A stretch of DNA of 64,000 bases from Thereva unica (taxonomy: Eukaryota > Arthropoda > Insecta > Diptera > Therevidae), in assembly GCA_949987705.1 (NCBI GenBank), contig OX465281.1:98178326-98242325 (forward strand), given 5' to 3'. Position 1 is the first letter of the stretch, and the number at the start of each line of letters is the position of its first letter. Positions 53,406 through 64,000 of this stretch are shown here, piece after piece. Under the pieces are notes generated by a model, which worked only from the letters and a program-made list of their open reading frames with translations, was not told where the DNA came from and did not search any database. A program made the position numbers and the translations under genes.

Positions 53406-53529
53406 TGGGTGTTGCTTATCCCGAAACAATTTTGTTTTCGTTATATCCAAAACATTATTTGCTTGGTTCAAGAAAAAGTGTCTTAAGCCAAGAATGTTTT
53501 TAGTTTTTTTATCAGTGTAGGCTCTATTC

Positions 53530-54480
53530 GTTTATAGTTATATTTCTTTTCATTCTAAATCTTCCACCTCTGGACTGTGGCATCGCCTTTGTTTTCTTTT
53601 CGTTCATGTTCAGGCCTATGTCCTTTGCCACATATCCAAGTAATTGTACAGACTGTGTTGTTATTAATGCACTTCTTTGGACTGTCGTTTTCCTTATCAC
53701 CCATTCCCCAATTAAAAATCATTGGGGTCAGCCCATCCCATTGCCTTGTCGCACTTCGAGCTATTCAGTTACCACATTTTAGATCCATTTGTCCTAAAAC
53801 CAGGTTGACAATCTCCTATAAGGCATTCCGCTATAGGCTCCTGTCTTTCTTTCAAAAAAATTGTGAAGGTTTGGTAGATGGTGCTGAGAAGTAAGCTGCC
53901 ACTGTATTTTTTTTATGTTAATTTATCTCCTTTCTGTATATTGGACATATAATCTCTCTTCCAGTCATCTGGTATAACTTCTTCCTTCTTGTATAACTTC
54001 GGCAACTTCGATGAGTTGGTGTAAAGTTCCCAAGAGTTTCGATCCTACCTCCTGTAGCAGCTAAAATGCTACTCCTGGATGCCTGGCGATTTGTTGCTTT
54101 TTTGTCCTTTTGTAGCATCACGTACCTCAACAATTGTTGGTGGATCTATTGAAATATTTTCATGAGGAGCTACAAATGGCCACATTTGTGGATCGTCGTT
54201 TACTATGGCGATGGTTTTGAAAATATTCTCTCCATCTTTCTTTTATACTATCAGGGTCTGCTAACAGATTCCCATCTTAGATCTCTGCAGATCTCCGTTT
54301 TTGGCTGAAACTTATTACTGATCTGTCGCGTTCCTTATACCTACGTTTGTTTAATTCTCCCTTGAAGTCTTCCTGTATCTGGAAGATCCTCCTGGTTAGA
54401 TATTCTCTCTTCATCTTTCTGAAAACTTATCTCCAATTCTTCTTTTTAGCTTGTAGGGCTATACTAAATTCTACGCAATG
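53530..54480 (-). pseudogene. LINE-D: RTE-like reverse transcriptase relic
   Basis: Minus-strand pieces in changing frames: KKNWR and FRKMKREYLTRRIFQIQED (linker), KATNRQASR and LLQEVGSKLLGTLHQLIEV (fingers), EERDYMSNIQKGD (54000-53930; consensus ICPIYKKGD), then IGDCQPGFRTNGS (53800; consensus QxGFRxxRST) and LGLNMNEKKTKAM (53590). The order is that of an RTE/CR1-like reverse transcriptase. It is full of stops, and the catalytic YADD region appears deleted. The plus-strand frame at 53577-53894 is a shadow. Confidence 0.65.
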
Positions 54481-54978
54481 TCACGCAGCAACTTCCGGCA
54501 CGATCAAAACGATCAGTCCGAACACTCCCTCGATCACTGAACTACAAAAGTTCATTGATGTAGCCAATTTCCGGAATCTTGACAACACACTCTCGTACGA
54601 AAGTTCCCTCGAGCGGCATTGAGACGATCAACGTGTATTCATTTATATCATCATAAGTTATTAATATATATAGATAAAAATAATAACAATACTGTGATCA
54701 CTGTGTAATTCAATAAAATTGTTATGTGTATAACAACGACGGTCTTTCTGTGTTATTAACAAAACAAAGTGACGATACATGGTAGAATACCTTCTTTACC
54801 TTCGACACAAGGTAGAATAGCTTCTTCTTTCAATTGCGAATCTACGGTCACATTGAAACCAGTCAATTCTAGTCTGTTTGGAGGCCCAGCCTAGTGTTAG
54901 CAATGTTACCTTACGAAGAAAAACCGTTCAAGAAGGCCCAAATAGATTAAGATGTCATTCCTAAAATATTGAATTTAT
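54481..54978. other. Possible LTR-like remnant, no gene
   Basis: Contains a GAAGAAGGTAGAATACC-like phrase twice (ATGGTAGAATACCTTC at 54780, AAGGTAGAATAGCTTC at 54811) and AATAAAATTG near 54711. A GC-richer patch at 54480-54625 has a short plus frame (TISPNTPSITELQKFID). I cannot assign it. Confidence 0.3.
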
Positions 54979-57313
54979 ATTTTTTTTTATGTGGCAGTGC
55001 TAAGCTCAGGAGTCACCTTTTGTACTACTAGTCCGTCATGTCATTTGTCACGTCATGGTGCAATGTCTAGCAGTAAGCTTAGTACGGGGGAGGGGTGGGG
55101 GGGTATAGGTTAAGGGTTAAAAGGTACGGGGGGTATTGAAGAAGGTGGTGATGAACCTTGCGTTTGAACTCTTGGATGTTGTAGGAGCTCGGAAATACTG
55201 ACTGCGAGAGATTATTCCACAGTCGAGTTGTTCTATTAACAAACGAATTCATATCTTGTTGAGTGCGTGAAAAGGGTAGTTGCAGGTGAAGGGAATGAGA
55301 CGAGTGGGCTAATCTGGTGTTGCGGGTATAAGATTGCCGTGGAGGCAGGAGAGCGTTTAACTCGGAGGAACAGTCACTATGATAGTAGCGATAAAATTTT
55401 GTCAGTGCTGCTACATTCCTACGGTGGCTTTGTAAACAGTTCTAGGAGGGCATTACGTTCAGTAGGTAGGCCCTCTTGCTGAATAGAAATAATTAGACTA
55501 GTCCTGGTCTTACCATTAATGCAAGTTGAATCTAGTTTGTTGTGCATGTAAGCCAGGAATAGGCGAACATCATCAAAGATCCTCTTTTCTCGCAAGCGTG
55601 AAAGCAAATATCTCTTATCTTCGGAGTCAGCAGATATAATGGTATTTTTTACCACCGGGGGTTGTAGAGGATTCAAGAAAGGCGACTTGGATCTTACCGA
55701 AGAATCCGATGACATTTGCTGTGGCGGGGTTGGTTCAGGCTGAGCATCGCAGATGTTAGCGTAGGAACGGCCGCCAACAATAATGTGACTTCGAGCGAAA
55801 TTCGGGTAATTAGTGGTTGGGAGTGGATCATTAGTAACGTTAGTGCTCTTAGTTTTTCTGATGGTGGTTGGAAGTAAATTTTTTGTATTATTGGTTAGTG
55901 AGTTAGTAGTTGGAAATGAATTATTAGTAGTGTTAGTGTATATTTTGTTAGGTTTTACTTTAGGGCTACTCTTAGATTTACTTAGCCTATCTATCCATCG
56001 GTGTAAAATTAAGTTCTTCCATGTAAAGATCTCTGCCTCATTCTGGAACAACCAATCGTATCTAGAGGGCAAGGCCAATTTGAAGCTCCTGGGTTTATTG
56101 GGCTTCTTATTTCGATGACTGACTTCTTCGCAGGTGGATATATCAATCGAGAAGTCAGTTTTAAACAGCGAAATTACCCAAGATGAGTTGAATCGTGGTT
56201 GAACGCCCTTGAGGAAATAATAGGACACGTTGTCGTTGGTGCTCGAGACATTTATTGTCCTGACGTTACTTATGCCGCTGCATATGGGGGCACGCTGTTT
56301 CTTTCTATTGCTGCGCCCGGAAATTTTCGGTGTCTGTTGATTTTTGTTGTTGATCCTTTCCAGCCGGGCATCCCATTCTCCCTGAGACCAAGTCGTGCCG
56401 AACTTATTAATCGTGCGCTCCGGCAAATGAAGCGGTGGTAGATTAGTCGGCGAATTTTCCGAAATAGATAAGGTCCGCTGGTGGAGGCTGTTGATTGGGG
56501 ACCTCAGAGTAAAGTTGTCGTCGTAGATAATATCGTTGATATTTTCACTGAACGGCTGATCTTCACTTAATCTTAATCTTAATCTTAGCAGGAGGAGAGA
56601 TCGGGTCTATTGGATTTAGAAAGTCACCATTTTTAGGTAGTGACTTAATGGCAGCCAGTTCAAATTAGAGGTTGTTGAGCTGGAAATTTAGTTCCCTTTT
56701 AAATAGCTTAACTGACTTTTCCAACTCAGAGAATTTGCTCCCATGGTCAGCTAGGATATCTTGGATATCATGGCTAGAACTGCAGCGATTAGAATCTGAG
56801 CTCAACTTAATTTTTTTTAGGGATGCAGCAATCATATTAAGCTCAAATTTCAAAAAATTTTCAAAGTCATCAAAGAAGTTGTAGTGAAATTCTTCTTGAT
56901 GGAACTTATCAAGGACCAGAAGTTTTTGCTACCGGAGGTTGCATTTAGCAGTTTACTTCTCAATTTGTTGTCAAATAAGGTTTTGACTTTTTTGATGGCG
57001 GTTTTACAAGAATTTCTTTGTTGTATGTATTCTAAACGGAGCGATTCACTCGGGAAGCTCTTGTACGCTCGGAAGGCGGCTTCTTTAGTTTTGATTGCAT
57101 TCATACACTCCCGATTAAACCATCTGTTGGGCCTAGGCTTCACAGATTTGGTAGAATGGGGAATGAACAAATGCATTCCTGCCTGTATGATCCTGGTGAT
57201 ACGGATAGCGGCAGAGTTGACGTTTCTATTCCGGAAACACAGGTTCCAGTCTGTATACTGGAAGAAATTAATAAGCCCTAGCCAATTGTCCTTCCCATAA
57301 TGCCATACAGTTC
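54979..57313 (-). pseudogene. LINE-B copy 2 with LINE-C ORF1 in the middle
   Basis: The minus strand reads LINE-B linker (57313-56868: HSTKSVKPRPNRWFNRECM, KTKEAAFRAYKSFPSESL, GSKNFWSLISSIKKNF), then LINE-C ORF1 (56867-55436), then the LINE-B C-terminal end (55435-54979: HRRNVAALTKFYRYYH region, LWNNLSQSVFPSS and a poly(A) seen as a T-run at 54980). The LINE-B reverse transcriptase core between linker and end is missing. The LINE-B 3' tail (CTTAGCACTGCCACAT) is intact. Both LINE pieces are in the same orientation. Confidence 0.85.
55436..56867 (-). pseudogene. LINE-C ORF1, long open fragment
   Basis: Read leftward: FELNMIAASLKKIKLSSDSN, SHDIQDILADHGSKFSELEK, FKRELNFQLNNL, a frame break near 56600, then a 335-codon frame from 56426: ERTINKFGTTWSQGEWDARL, YYFLKGVQPRFNSSWV, HRWIDRLSKSKSSPKVK, an Asn/Thr-rich linker, and MSSDSSVRSKSPFLNPLQPP to LLELFTK. 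The last two codons at the left end (Pro-Pro) belong to LINE-B. The zinc-finger N-terminus is missing. This copy gives the empty site for the MITE at 18739. Confidence 0.85.
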
Positions 57314-59081
57314 TGTTGGATACTTGGTCACAGCGCCTAAAGAGAAATCAAAACAAAGCACCAAGAAAATACATATCAACAAGAAACTACTTATCTGATG
57401 GCAACCGGAAGACGTTCCACCCAGGAAGAGACATCTAATATAGATATAATGAATTTAGAGACAGTAGAGGTTAAGAAAGTAAGATTAGATCTTATATTAA
57501 TTTACTTAATTGTAGGAAAGGATAGTTATTATATATAATATTTGGATAGACAACACGAAACATTATTTACTTACCTAGTACATTTAGAATAACATTTAAA
57601 CACATATTGTAATTACAACTTAAAAATAACAACACCTCACAATGAAAACAAACTTTCCCACAGTCACTTTGACACTTGAGTTTGATCGCGTATTAACGCA
57701 CTAAAACGTCGTTACCGGAGACACGAACCACTTGTGGAGACCGAGACAGAACGGAACGATACAGAGAGAGAAAAACATGAGAAAAATATATATCCCTTTG
57801 TATATTAAGAGGGAAAAACAAAAGGTAAAACGGAAAACTAAAACTGGGAAAATAACTGAAAAAGCGACTAGAAATTTCTAAGTCCCAGTACTTAAAAAGG
57901 GACACCGGTTGTAAGATTCGAGAATTCTAGAGAAAATTTCGGTCGTGACGGTGGAAATCTAAATGGTAGAAATCAAGTGGCAAAATTTAAAATTGGAATC
58001 AAACTAGCGTCAAGGTGAAGGTGGTGAATTTGAACAGAGAGTGATTTATTGTTAGAACTTGAAGTGAAATAGATTTGAATTTATTGTCTAATTTGAGTAA
58101 TTTGGTGTTAAAACTTAAAGTGAATTAAATTTGAATTAGTCGGTAGAACATTTGTTAAATGCTAGGATTTAAAGATTGAACAGATTAGCGGATTATGAAA
58201 TTTTGAAATCGAATATTTGTGAAATTGATTGAAGTGAGTGATAATAAACGGATTGAAATCGAAAGGAACGGCTAAATTCTTTTCTTTTTTTGTGAGAAAT
58301 CTTTTTATAGTCCTTCGAGCCGGATAATAATTAGTGGAAATTGTGGAAATTTAGTTTGAAAAATTAGAAAAATGAACATGTGTGCTTAAGATCACCTTGA
58401 AATCAGTTGGAATTACAGTGAAATCTAACGGAAATAAGTTCTAGAGAATTCTTATTGAAGTGAACCATTTTATGCATGTGAACGGTAACCGGAATATAAA
58501 AATCAAACTTGTGAGAATCCAAATCGAAATTAACTAAGGTGCGATGTGTTAATCGCGATTAAAATTAATTTTAAAGGTCCTTTTGTGGTTTAAAAGACCG
58601 TGGTCGTCGTCAAATTTGAAGTTGTATAGTGAACCTTTCCCGCTATATGCAATCACGTGCGATTAATCAATTGAATTCATGCGTATAAATGTTTAAAAGA
58701 TCAGGTATAGTGAATTCTAGAATAGCATGTGCTAACCAAAATTTAAATGAAATTTTAAATTTGCGTGATGATCTAAACCTAAAGAAGGTGGTCGTGATTA
58801 AATTCGAAAGCCGTCTAGTGAACCTTTGTTTAATTAACGGTGTGCGTTATCACGGGTCAACAATAAATTTAGTGCGTATGTACATACATTTATACCCGAT
58901 TAAATAAAGTGTGAATAAGAACTCAAGGAGTGATATCATTTTGGAGTAACAAATTTCTGCAAGGAAGTTGAAGACAGCCATAAGGTCGGAATACATATAA
59001 CGAAGGTCAACAAGGTCAAAGGCATTTTCTGGGTGAGTTCGTTCCATAATTTATATATTTATTATAACCAAGTCCGTAAGC
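57314..59081 (+). mobile_element. BEL/Pao element: LTR and leader, borders uncertain
   Basis: LINE-B similarity ends at 57313 and new sequence begins TGTTGGATACTTGG, an LTR-like start. TAGTCCTTCGAGCCGGATAA at 58309 looks like a tRNA primer-binding site of the kind found in BEL/Pao elements, although the preceding bases are not CA. The long leader (58330-59081) has many short frames and no recognised protein. The gag gene follows at 59082. LTR borders and therefore length remain inferred. Confidence 0.5.
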
Positions 59082-59656
59082 ATGGAGGACTTAATTAAAT
59101 TACAAAATTTAGTTATAACTGAAACTTTTATGCGTAATTACGGTAAAGATGGCGCAGAACGACGCGCGCGAAGTTTATATTATAAAACTCGTTTGGACAA
59201 ACTAGAAGATTATTGGAGAGAGTTCAAAAAACGCCATCGAGAGATTGTTTTGGCAGCTACCGACGAGGATCAGGAAACCAAAGGTTATTTCGTAAACGAA
59301 GATATTCCAACTTTGAAGAATTTTACATCGACGCGCATACGAAAATTATAACGGAATCCGAACGTGATCACCCTAGCAAAGAAAGTACGGTTAAAATAGA
59401 TGAAGATAACACAGCGACGGTTGTCCATGTCCATTCGAGAAATGATGATATTAGGCTCCCAAAGATATCGCTCCCAACTTTTTCTGGAGATTACCTATCG
59501 TGGACCCCATTCTATGACATGTTTTTATCGTTAGTCCACAACAACGACCATGTATCGCCTGTGCATAAAATGCAGCATTTGAAAGCACACCTGTCTGGAG
59601 AAGCTAAAAATCTTCTAAATAATACCCCCATTACGGCCGCGAATTACGAACGCGCG
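59082..59656 (+). pseudogene. BEL/Pao gag, truncated and frameshifted
   Basis: Start Met at 59082 (MEDLIKLQNLVI). The N-terminal part (TRLDKLEDYWREFKKRHREI) and EDQETKGYFVNEDI are in one frame; after a shift near 59310 the other frame gives NFEEFYIDAHTKI, then the Pao-type gag block LPKISLPTFSGDYLSWTPFY and MFLSLVHNNDH, KMQHLKAHLSGEAKNLLNN. This block is the hallmark of BEL/Pao gag (DUF1759 region). It is cut at AANYERA by the gypsy-type LTR. The rest of the BEL element is not in the window. Confidence 0.88.
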
Positions 59657-59998
59657 AGTTACGTCAACATTCCAACATGAAAATGATTCCCAGCGACGTT
59701 CCGTAGCATCAGCGTCTACACAGCTCTTTAGTTACAACATTTAATAATTCTCAGAAGCAAAATGTAACATGACGCTGCTACAGAACTTCGCTGTGATTAT
59801 GAAGATGCTTGAAGTGCATTTATTTTAAGTTCGAAATTAAAAAGCTTACTGTAAGCATTGATTGTAAAAGTAACCGTCGCGATCTTAAGATCGTTTTCCA
59901 AGTTAAATAAAAGTATATTAATTAAAATTAATATAATTATTTGTTTTATTTCTTTGATAATTACAAATTCGTTTAATAATAATAAAAATAAACGTAAT
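59657..59998 (+). mobile_element. Ty3/gypsy 5' LTR, 342 bp
   Basis: It begins AGTTACGTCAACATTCC directly after the BEL gag codons for ERA and ends AAATAAACGTAAT just before the primer-binding site. The AGT...A(A/C)T type ends resemble those of the insect 17.6/297 group rather than TG...CA. AATAAAAGTATATT (59906) offers a polyadenylation or TATA-like signal. A CGCG target duplication is possible (59652-59656), but the right LTR is outside the window. Confidence 0.7.
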
Positions 59999-60016
59999 TG
60001 GCGCAGTCGAGTAGAA
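59999..60016 (+). other. Primer-binding site, tRNA-Ser type
   Basis: TGGCGCAGTCGAGTAG immediately follows the LTR. TGGCGCAGTCG is the serine-tRNA primer-binding site known from the insect 17.6/297 group; the match outside the first 11 bases is imperfect. Confidence 0.75.
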
Positions 60017-60465
60017 TGTCTTTACTAAAGTAATCGGCATACGGAAATACGGATTTCTTCTTTGTGTAATAGTGGATCGATTCAGTAATCGAGCAAATTT
60101 TTTATAAAAAAAAGTTCAGTTTTTTGTTGACCTCTTTTTGAAGATTGAGAATAAAAAGAAAGCAATAATAATAAAAATTTGTGGTATCGATAATATAAAT
60201 AATGTTAATTACTGAGAGTGGGGAATAAGAAAATTTATATTGAAAGCGAGAAAATAAAGTGAAGAAGAAATTTTTTTTTTTTTTTTTTGATTAAAAATAA
60301 AAGCATTTTATTACTAAATAATAATAGTGAAGAAAAAAAAAAAGATAATATATAAAAGCAAAGTGGTGCTTAAAAAATAAAAAAAAAATATATATATATA
60401 TAAGTTTATGAAAAAAAAAAATAATAACAAAAAAGCTAAAGAATTTAAAAAAAAAACAACAAAAC
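60017..60465 (+). other. Leader of the gypsy-type element
   Basis: A/T-rich untranslated leader with T-runs and A-runs at 60270-60450. No coding frame. The packaging signal would be here but cannot be identified. Confidence 0.6.
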
Positions 60466-61344
60466 ATGGCAACAGAAGCTCCACCATTTGCATTTTCCAC
60501 GACCGAGCTCATTAAGGAAGCCCAACGAATTAGGGAATTTAATGGAGATGGAACTTATGCCTTAAGTTCATTTCTGAGAGAAGTTGACATCATCCTCCCA
60601 TTATTTGACAATCAACCACTGGTCAAACAATACGTTTTCTCGAGAACCATCATCAATAAAATACAAGGACCAGCGCTGGATGTTATAAGAACCTTGGGAA
60701 CGGAAGTAACATGGGATGAAATCAAAGCCGAACTGATCAACAATTTTGGAGTCAGGGAAACTTACCACCAACTCTACCATCAGGCCATATCCTTAAGGAA
60801 TTTTAATGTAAGAAATTATTTTATTAGTTTGAGATCTATATTAGCTAGGCTTAACGAAAAGTTCGAATATGACTCTAATAAACCAATGGAATTTTCCCCA
60901 AAATCAAACGAATCAATTATATTAAGAACTTTTTTAGATAATTTAGATCCACATTTAAGTTCAGTGATTTTAAGTAGAAATATAACTACCCTACGTGACG
61001 CATTCAATATTTTAGATAGTTCGGGATTAATAAAAGATAGAAATATATCATATTCGAAACCAAGTCAATATTCACTTAATAAAAATAAAAATTACCATAC
61101 TAACCAACAGCCTACATTCAGGCAAAGTAGCTCTCAAAATTTCCGACAACATAATTCTTGGAATTCAAACCGATTCAGAAACCCTAATTACCAAGCTCAC
61201 TCAAATCAAATAAGGCAAAGCCCACATAATTATCGGAATAATTCAGAACAAACGAGACGAACTCAGTCTCAACCTATGGATGTCGACCATTTTGATAATG
61301 AAGTAAATTTTCGGGCAATGCCCACAAAACCAATCTACCGGTAG
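60466..61344 (+). CDS. Ty3/gypsy Gag polyprotein
   Basis: The structural protein of the virus-like particle. It opens at Met 60466 (MATEAPPFAFSTTELIKEAQ) and is uninterrupted for 292 codons. Residues 25-200 are the capsid-like retrotransposon gag domain (GTYALSSFLREVDIILPLFD, WDEIKAELINNFG, YHQLYHQAISLRNFNVRNY, ILRTFLDNLDPHLSSVILSR). The C-terminal 80 residues are Asn/Gln-rich with Arg (FRQ, NYRNNSEQTRRTQSQPMDVD) and have no CCHC zinc knuckle; RNA binding may rest on the basic stretch. The end overlaps pol in the -1 frame. The gene looks intact. Reverse-strand frames are shadows. Confidence 0.9.
   Translation: MATEAPPFAFSTTELIKEAQRIREFNGDGTYALSSFLREVDIILPLFDNQPLVKQYVFSRTIINKIQGPALDVIRTLGTEVTWDEIKAELINNFGVRETYHQLYHQAISLRNFNVRNYFISLRSILARLNEKFEYDSNKPMEFSPKSNESIILRTFLDNLDPHLSSVILSRNITTLRDAFNILDSSGLIKDRNISYSKPSQYSLNKNKNYHTNQQPTFRQSSSQNFRQHNSWNSNRFRNPNYQAHSNQIRQSPHNYRNNSEQTRRTQSQPMDVDHFDNEVNFRAMPTKPIYR
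61305..61311 (+). promoter_or_regulatory. Candidate -1 frameshift heptamer A AAT TTT
   Basis: In the gag frame the codons are GTA AAT TTT, so A-AAT-TTT fits the X-XXY-YYZ rule for -1 slippage. A -1 shift here enters the pol frame with no stop, 11 codons before the gag stop (TAG 61342-61344). Gypsy-type elements commonly express pol this way. A downstream stimulatory structure was not evaluated. Confidence 0.55.
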
Positions 61345-64000
61345 TAGAATTAACAATCGATGATAATAAAATAAAATGTCTTATTGATACCGGATCCTCT
61401 ACCACTCTACTCAACGAAAAGAAATTATTAAAATATAAAAGAATACTTCTGCGAACCCCTCTTAGATTTAAAACCTTAAACTCAACTACATCTGTTAATA
61501 AAGAAATCGTAACTAGCCTCCCTGTTGAATTCAATGAAGACGCCGATATGGCATGGAAATTAACTAGATTTCATAAGAAAAATTTCGACGGTATTATTGG
61601 CCAAAATTTGTTAAAACCTTTAGGCGCAATTATCGACATGGGTAAAGACACATTAACAATAAACAAAAACAAAATGAAATTTCTTTATAAATGTCCATAT
61701 GATGAAGAAGTAATCCACCAGCTCGAACATTCAGAGTTAGACGAGAACATAAATACAAGTCTTTTTAAAAATTTAAACACACAAGAAAGTATAGAGTTAG
61801 AAAATTTGCTGAAAACATACAAAAGGTTGTTTTTTAGAGAAGGCGAAGTACTAACACATACCAACGAAGTCAAACATGACATAATCACAACTACAGACAG
61901 ACCTATTTATTCGAAAATCTATCGCTATCCACAGATACATGAACAGGAGATTACGAAACAGATTAATGAAATGCTCAAAAATGGAATAATAAAAGAAAGT
62001 AATTCTCCATATAACAGCCCTCTTTGGATTGTCCCGAAGAAAATGGACAATTCGGGTAAGAAAAAATGGAGAATAGTGGTGGATTATAGAAAATTAAACG
62101 AAGTGACAATCGACGATAAATACCCGATCCCCAATATTGAAAATATTCTGGACAAACTTGGGAGAGCCCAATACTTTACAACCGTCGACCTGGCGAAAGG
62201 CTTCCATCAGATACTGGTCAACGAAAATGACACGAAAAAGACAGCCTTCTCCACGCCAAATGGTCATTATGAATTCGTGAGAATGCCATTTGGGCTTAAA
62301 AATGCCCCGGCAACTTTTCAACGCTTAATGAACTCAATCTTGAGAGATTTTATAAATAAAATCTGCGTGGTGTATATGGACGATATACTTATTTTTTCGA
62401 CATCCCTTGAAGAGCACATAGATAACATTAAAAAGATTTTCAATAGATTGGAGGCAGCAAACTTAAAAATACAGATAGAGAAGTGCAGTTTTTTATCAAA
62501 GGAAACCGAATATTTAGGACATATCCTTACCCCCGAAGGAGTAAGACCCAACCCAAAAAAGATTGAAACCATAACAAAATTACAACTACCAAAAACACAG
62601 AAGCAAATCAAATCGTTCCTGGGAATAACCGGCTTTTATAGAAAATTTGTGAAAGACTATGCAAAAGTAGCCCAGCCTTTAACCAAATATTTAAAAAAAA
62701 ATATGAAAGTGAACATCGAAGATCCCAACTATATAAATGCATTCGAAAAATTGAAAAACTTAATCACTCAATCTCCGGTCCTGAAATATCCCGATTTTTC
62801 CAAAAAATTTAAGTTAATCACTGATGCTAGCGCCTATGCAATTGGAGCTGTCTTGCAGCAAGACAGCCACCCAGTGTGCTATGCTAGCCGAACATTAAAC
62901 CAACATGAAATTAACTATTCAACAACAGAAAAGGAGTTAGTCGCAATGGTTTGGGCAACAAACTATTTCCGACCTTATCTCTATGGAAAAAAATTTGACC
63001 TTCTCACAGATCACCAGCCTTTAAAATGGCTACATACAAAAACCAGCGGAAAAGATTCAAACCCCCGATTATATAGATGGATGCTTAAACTCGGTGAATA
63101 CAACATTAATATAGATTACATCAAAGGAAGAGAAAATAAAGTCGCTGATTTTCTCAGTCGGATTAATACGGACAGGAACGAAATCAACCATAATGAAGAA
63201 GAAAGGGATAATTCAACGAACAACTCAAATATTTCTATGCAAAACCATGCAGATTCGTCCGAGCAACAAACGATCCATTCTCAAGAAGAGGATCTCAATA
63301 ATCATATCCCTATCTTGGATACGGTAGTCAATCGCTTTAAAACACAATTAATACTTACAGACAACAAGGAAAAGGACGACGAAATAAAGAATGGAAATAG
63401 AAAAATCTACATTAATACAGAAGATATAAACAATAATTTGACGGACATTTTAAGAAGATATATCAAGCCAGGAAAAATTGGAATATTTACAGAATTAGAT
63501 GATCATAAGTATAACCTAGTGCAGAACAAAATTATTGAATTATTTGATGGAAATTCCCCAATAAAATTTGTTCGATGTTCACATCATGCAAAAGACATGA
63601 AAGACGAAAATGAAACTTATAAAGAAATACACCGATATCATAAAAATGAATCTGGGCATTCAGGGATCAATAATAATTATGAAAGCCTTAAAAAATTAAT
63701 ATATTTTCCGAAATTAAAAATCTTAGTACATAAATATATAAATAATTGTGACATTTGCAACAAAACCAAATATGATCGAAATCCTATTAAAGAAAAATTT
63801 AAATTAACGGAAACACCAACGGACATAAAGCAGATTGTCCACATGGATATATACACAAACTCGAAAAGTAATTTTTTAACATTTATTGATCGGTTTTCAA
63901 AATTCGCCACCGCTTATTACCTTGAGGACAGAAATAATCAAACGATTATAGAAAAAATTAGACACTATAAATCGCAAAGAGGACACTTTTTAAAACTTAT
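61312..64000 (+). CDS. Ty3/gypsy Pol polyprotein, partial (window edge)
   Basis: In the -1 frame relative to gag, I see no stop to the end of the window. Order: aspartic protease (CLIDTGSSTTLL about 61378, GIIGQNLLKPLG about 61590), reverse transcriptase (WRIVVDYRKLNEVT 62070, FTTVDLAKGFHQI 62175, VRMPFGLKNAPATFQRLM 62280, VVYMDDILIFS 62370), RNase H (LITDASAYAIGAVLQQD 62815, STTEKELVAMVW 62920, LLTDHQPLKWL 63000, ENKVADFLSR 63130), a charged Asn/Glu-rich spacer (63180-63400), and integrase with an HHCC finger (HRYHKNESGHSG ... CDICN, 63630-63765) and the first Asp of its core (VHMDIYTN, 63840). The remaining integrase, any env and the 3' LTR lie beyond 64000. The 17.6/297-like LTR and primer site fit this protein. 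It appears recently active. Confidence 0.88.

Noticed and set aside
53577..53894. A 105-codon plus-strand frame
   Set aside because: The minus strand carries reverse transcriptase motifs (IGDCQPGFRTNGS, GLNMNEKKTKAM); the plus frame has no family resemblance.
55813..56118. Hydrophobic plus-strand frame resembling a membrane protein
   Set aside because: It is the complement of the Asn/Thr-rich linker of LINE-C ORF1; the same artefact appears on the opposite strand at 19724-19981.
60291..60512. Phe/Tyr-rich minus-strand frame
   Set aside because: It is translation of the A-rich leader of the gypsy-type element.

Overview
This window looks like a repeat-saturated stretch of an arthropod, most likely insect, nuclear genome; the order cannot be fixed from sequence alone. 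Nearly everything recognisable is a transposable element or satellite: CR1/Jockey-type LINEs, RTE-type LINEs, BEL/Pao and Ty3/gypsy LTR elements, Tc1, hAT, PIF/Harbinger-like and EnSpm/CACTA-like DNA transposons, a tRNA-derived SINE and four tandem-repeat families. The only convincing host sequence is one spliced exon of a choline transporter-like (SLC44) protein at 52125-52350; two other small exon-like pieces near 2.3 and 3.2 kb are weak candidates.

Layout. 1-3.66 kb: CACGTG-rich repeat, a dispersed satellite monomer, two tRNA-like SINE heads, a small palindromic MITE. 3.67-5.61 kb: a dead Tc1 element with a SINE inside. 5.6-8.39 kb: dispersed monomers and a 620-bp segment present twice. 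8.39-39.86 kb: one LINE (called LINE-A here) broken into five ordered pieces by later insertions: LINE-B (8.95-15.77 kb, itself holding a MITE, a hairpin region and a 2.3-kb insert), LINE-C (16.02-23.56 kb, itself holding a solo LTR that holds a hAT-type element, plus a MITE), a 12.9-kb EnSpm-like transposon (24.17-37.03 kb) and a satellite plus foldback block (37.3-39.8 kb). 40.07-48.78 kb: an RTE-type LINE (LINE-E, minus strand) split by a 5.6-kb hAT-like insertion that holds a 108-bp satellite, a TACATA minisatellite and a second, nearly intact LINE-A-like ORF. 49-52 kb: a dead hAT transposase and a second copy of the foldback. 53.5-57.3 kb: a dead RTE-like LINE and a LINE-B/LINE-C chimera. 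57.3-59.66 kb: a BEL/Pao fragment cut by a Ty3/gypsy element (59.66-64.0 kb) that runs off the end and has an apparently open gag and pol.

The most unusual object is the EnSpm-like transposon at 24170-37031. Its ends are inverted (CCCAGCAAACC) and the broken LINE codons rejoin exactly across it. It carries an EnSpm/tnp2-type transposase (minus strand, one in-frame stop near the C-terminus), a five-exon gene with a DUF4806-like domain, and a duplicated block in which a higher-order satellite abuts the C-terminal half of a ubiquitin-specific protease. Each nested insertion gives a relative age, and several have a target-site duplication or an empty site elsewhere in the window.
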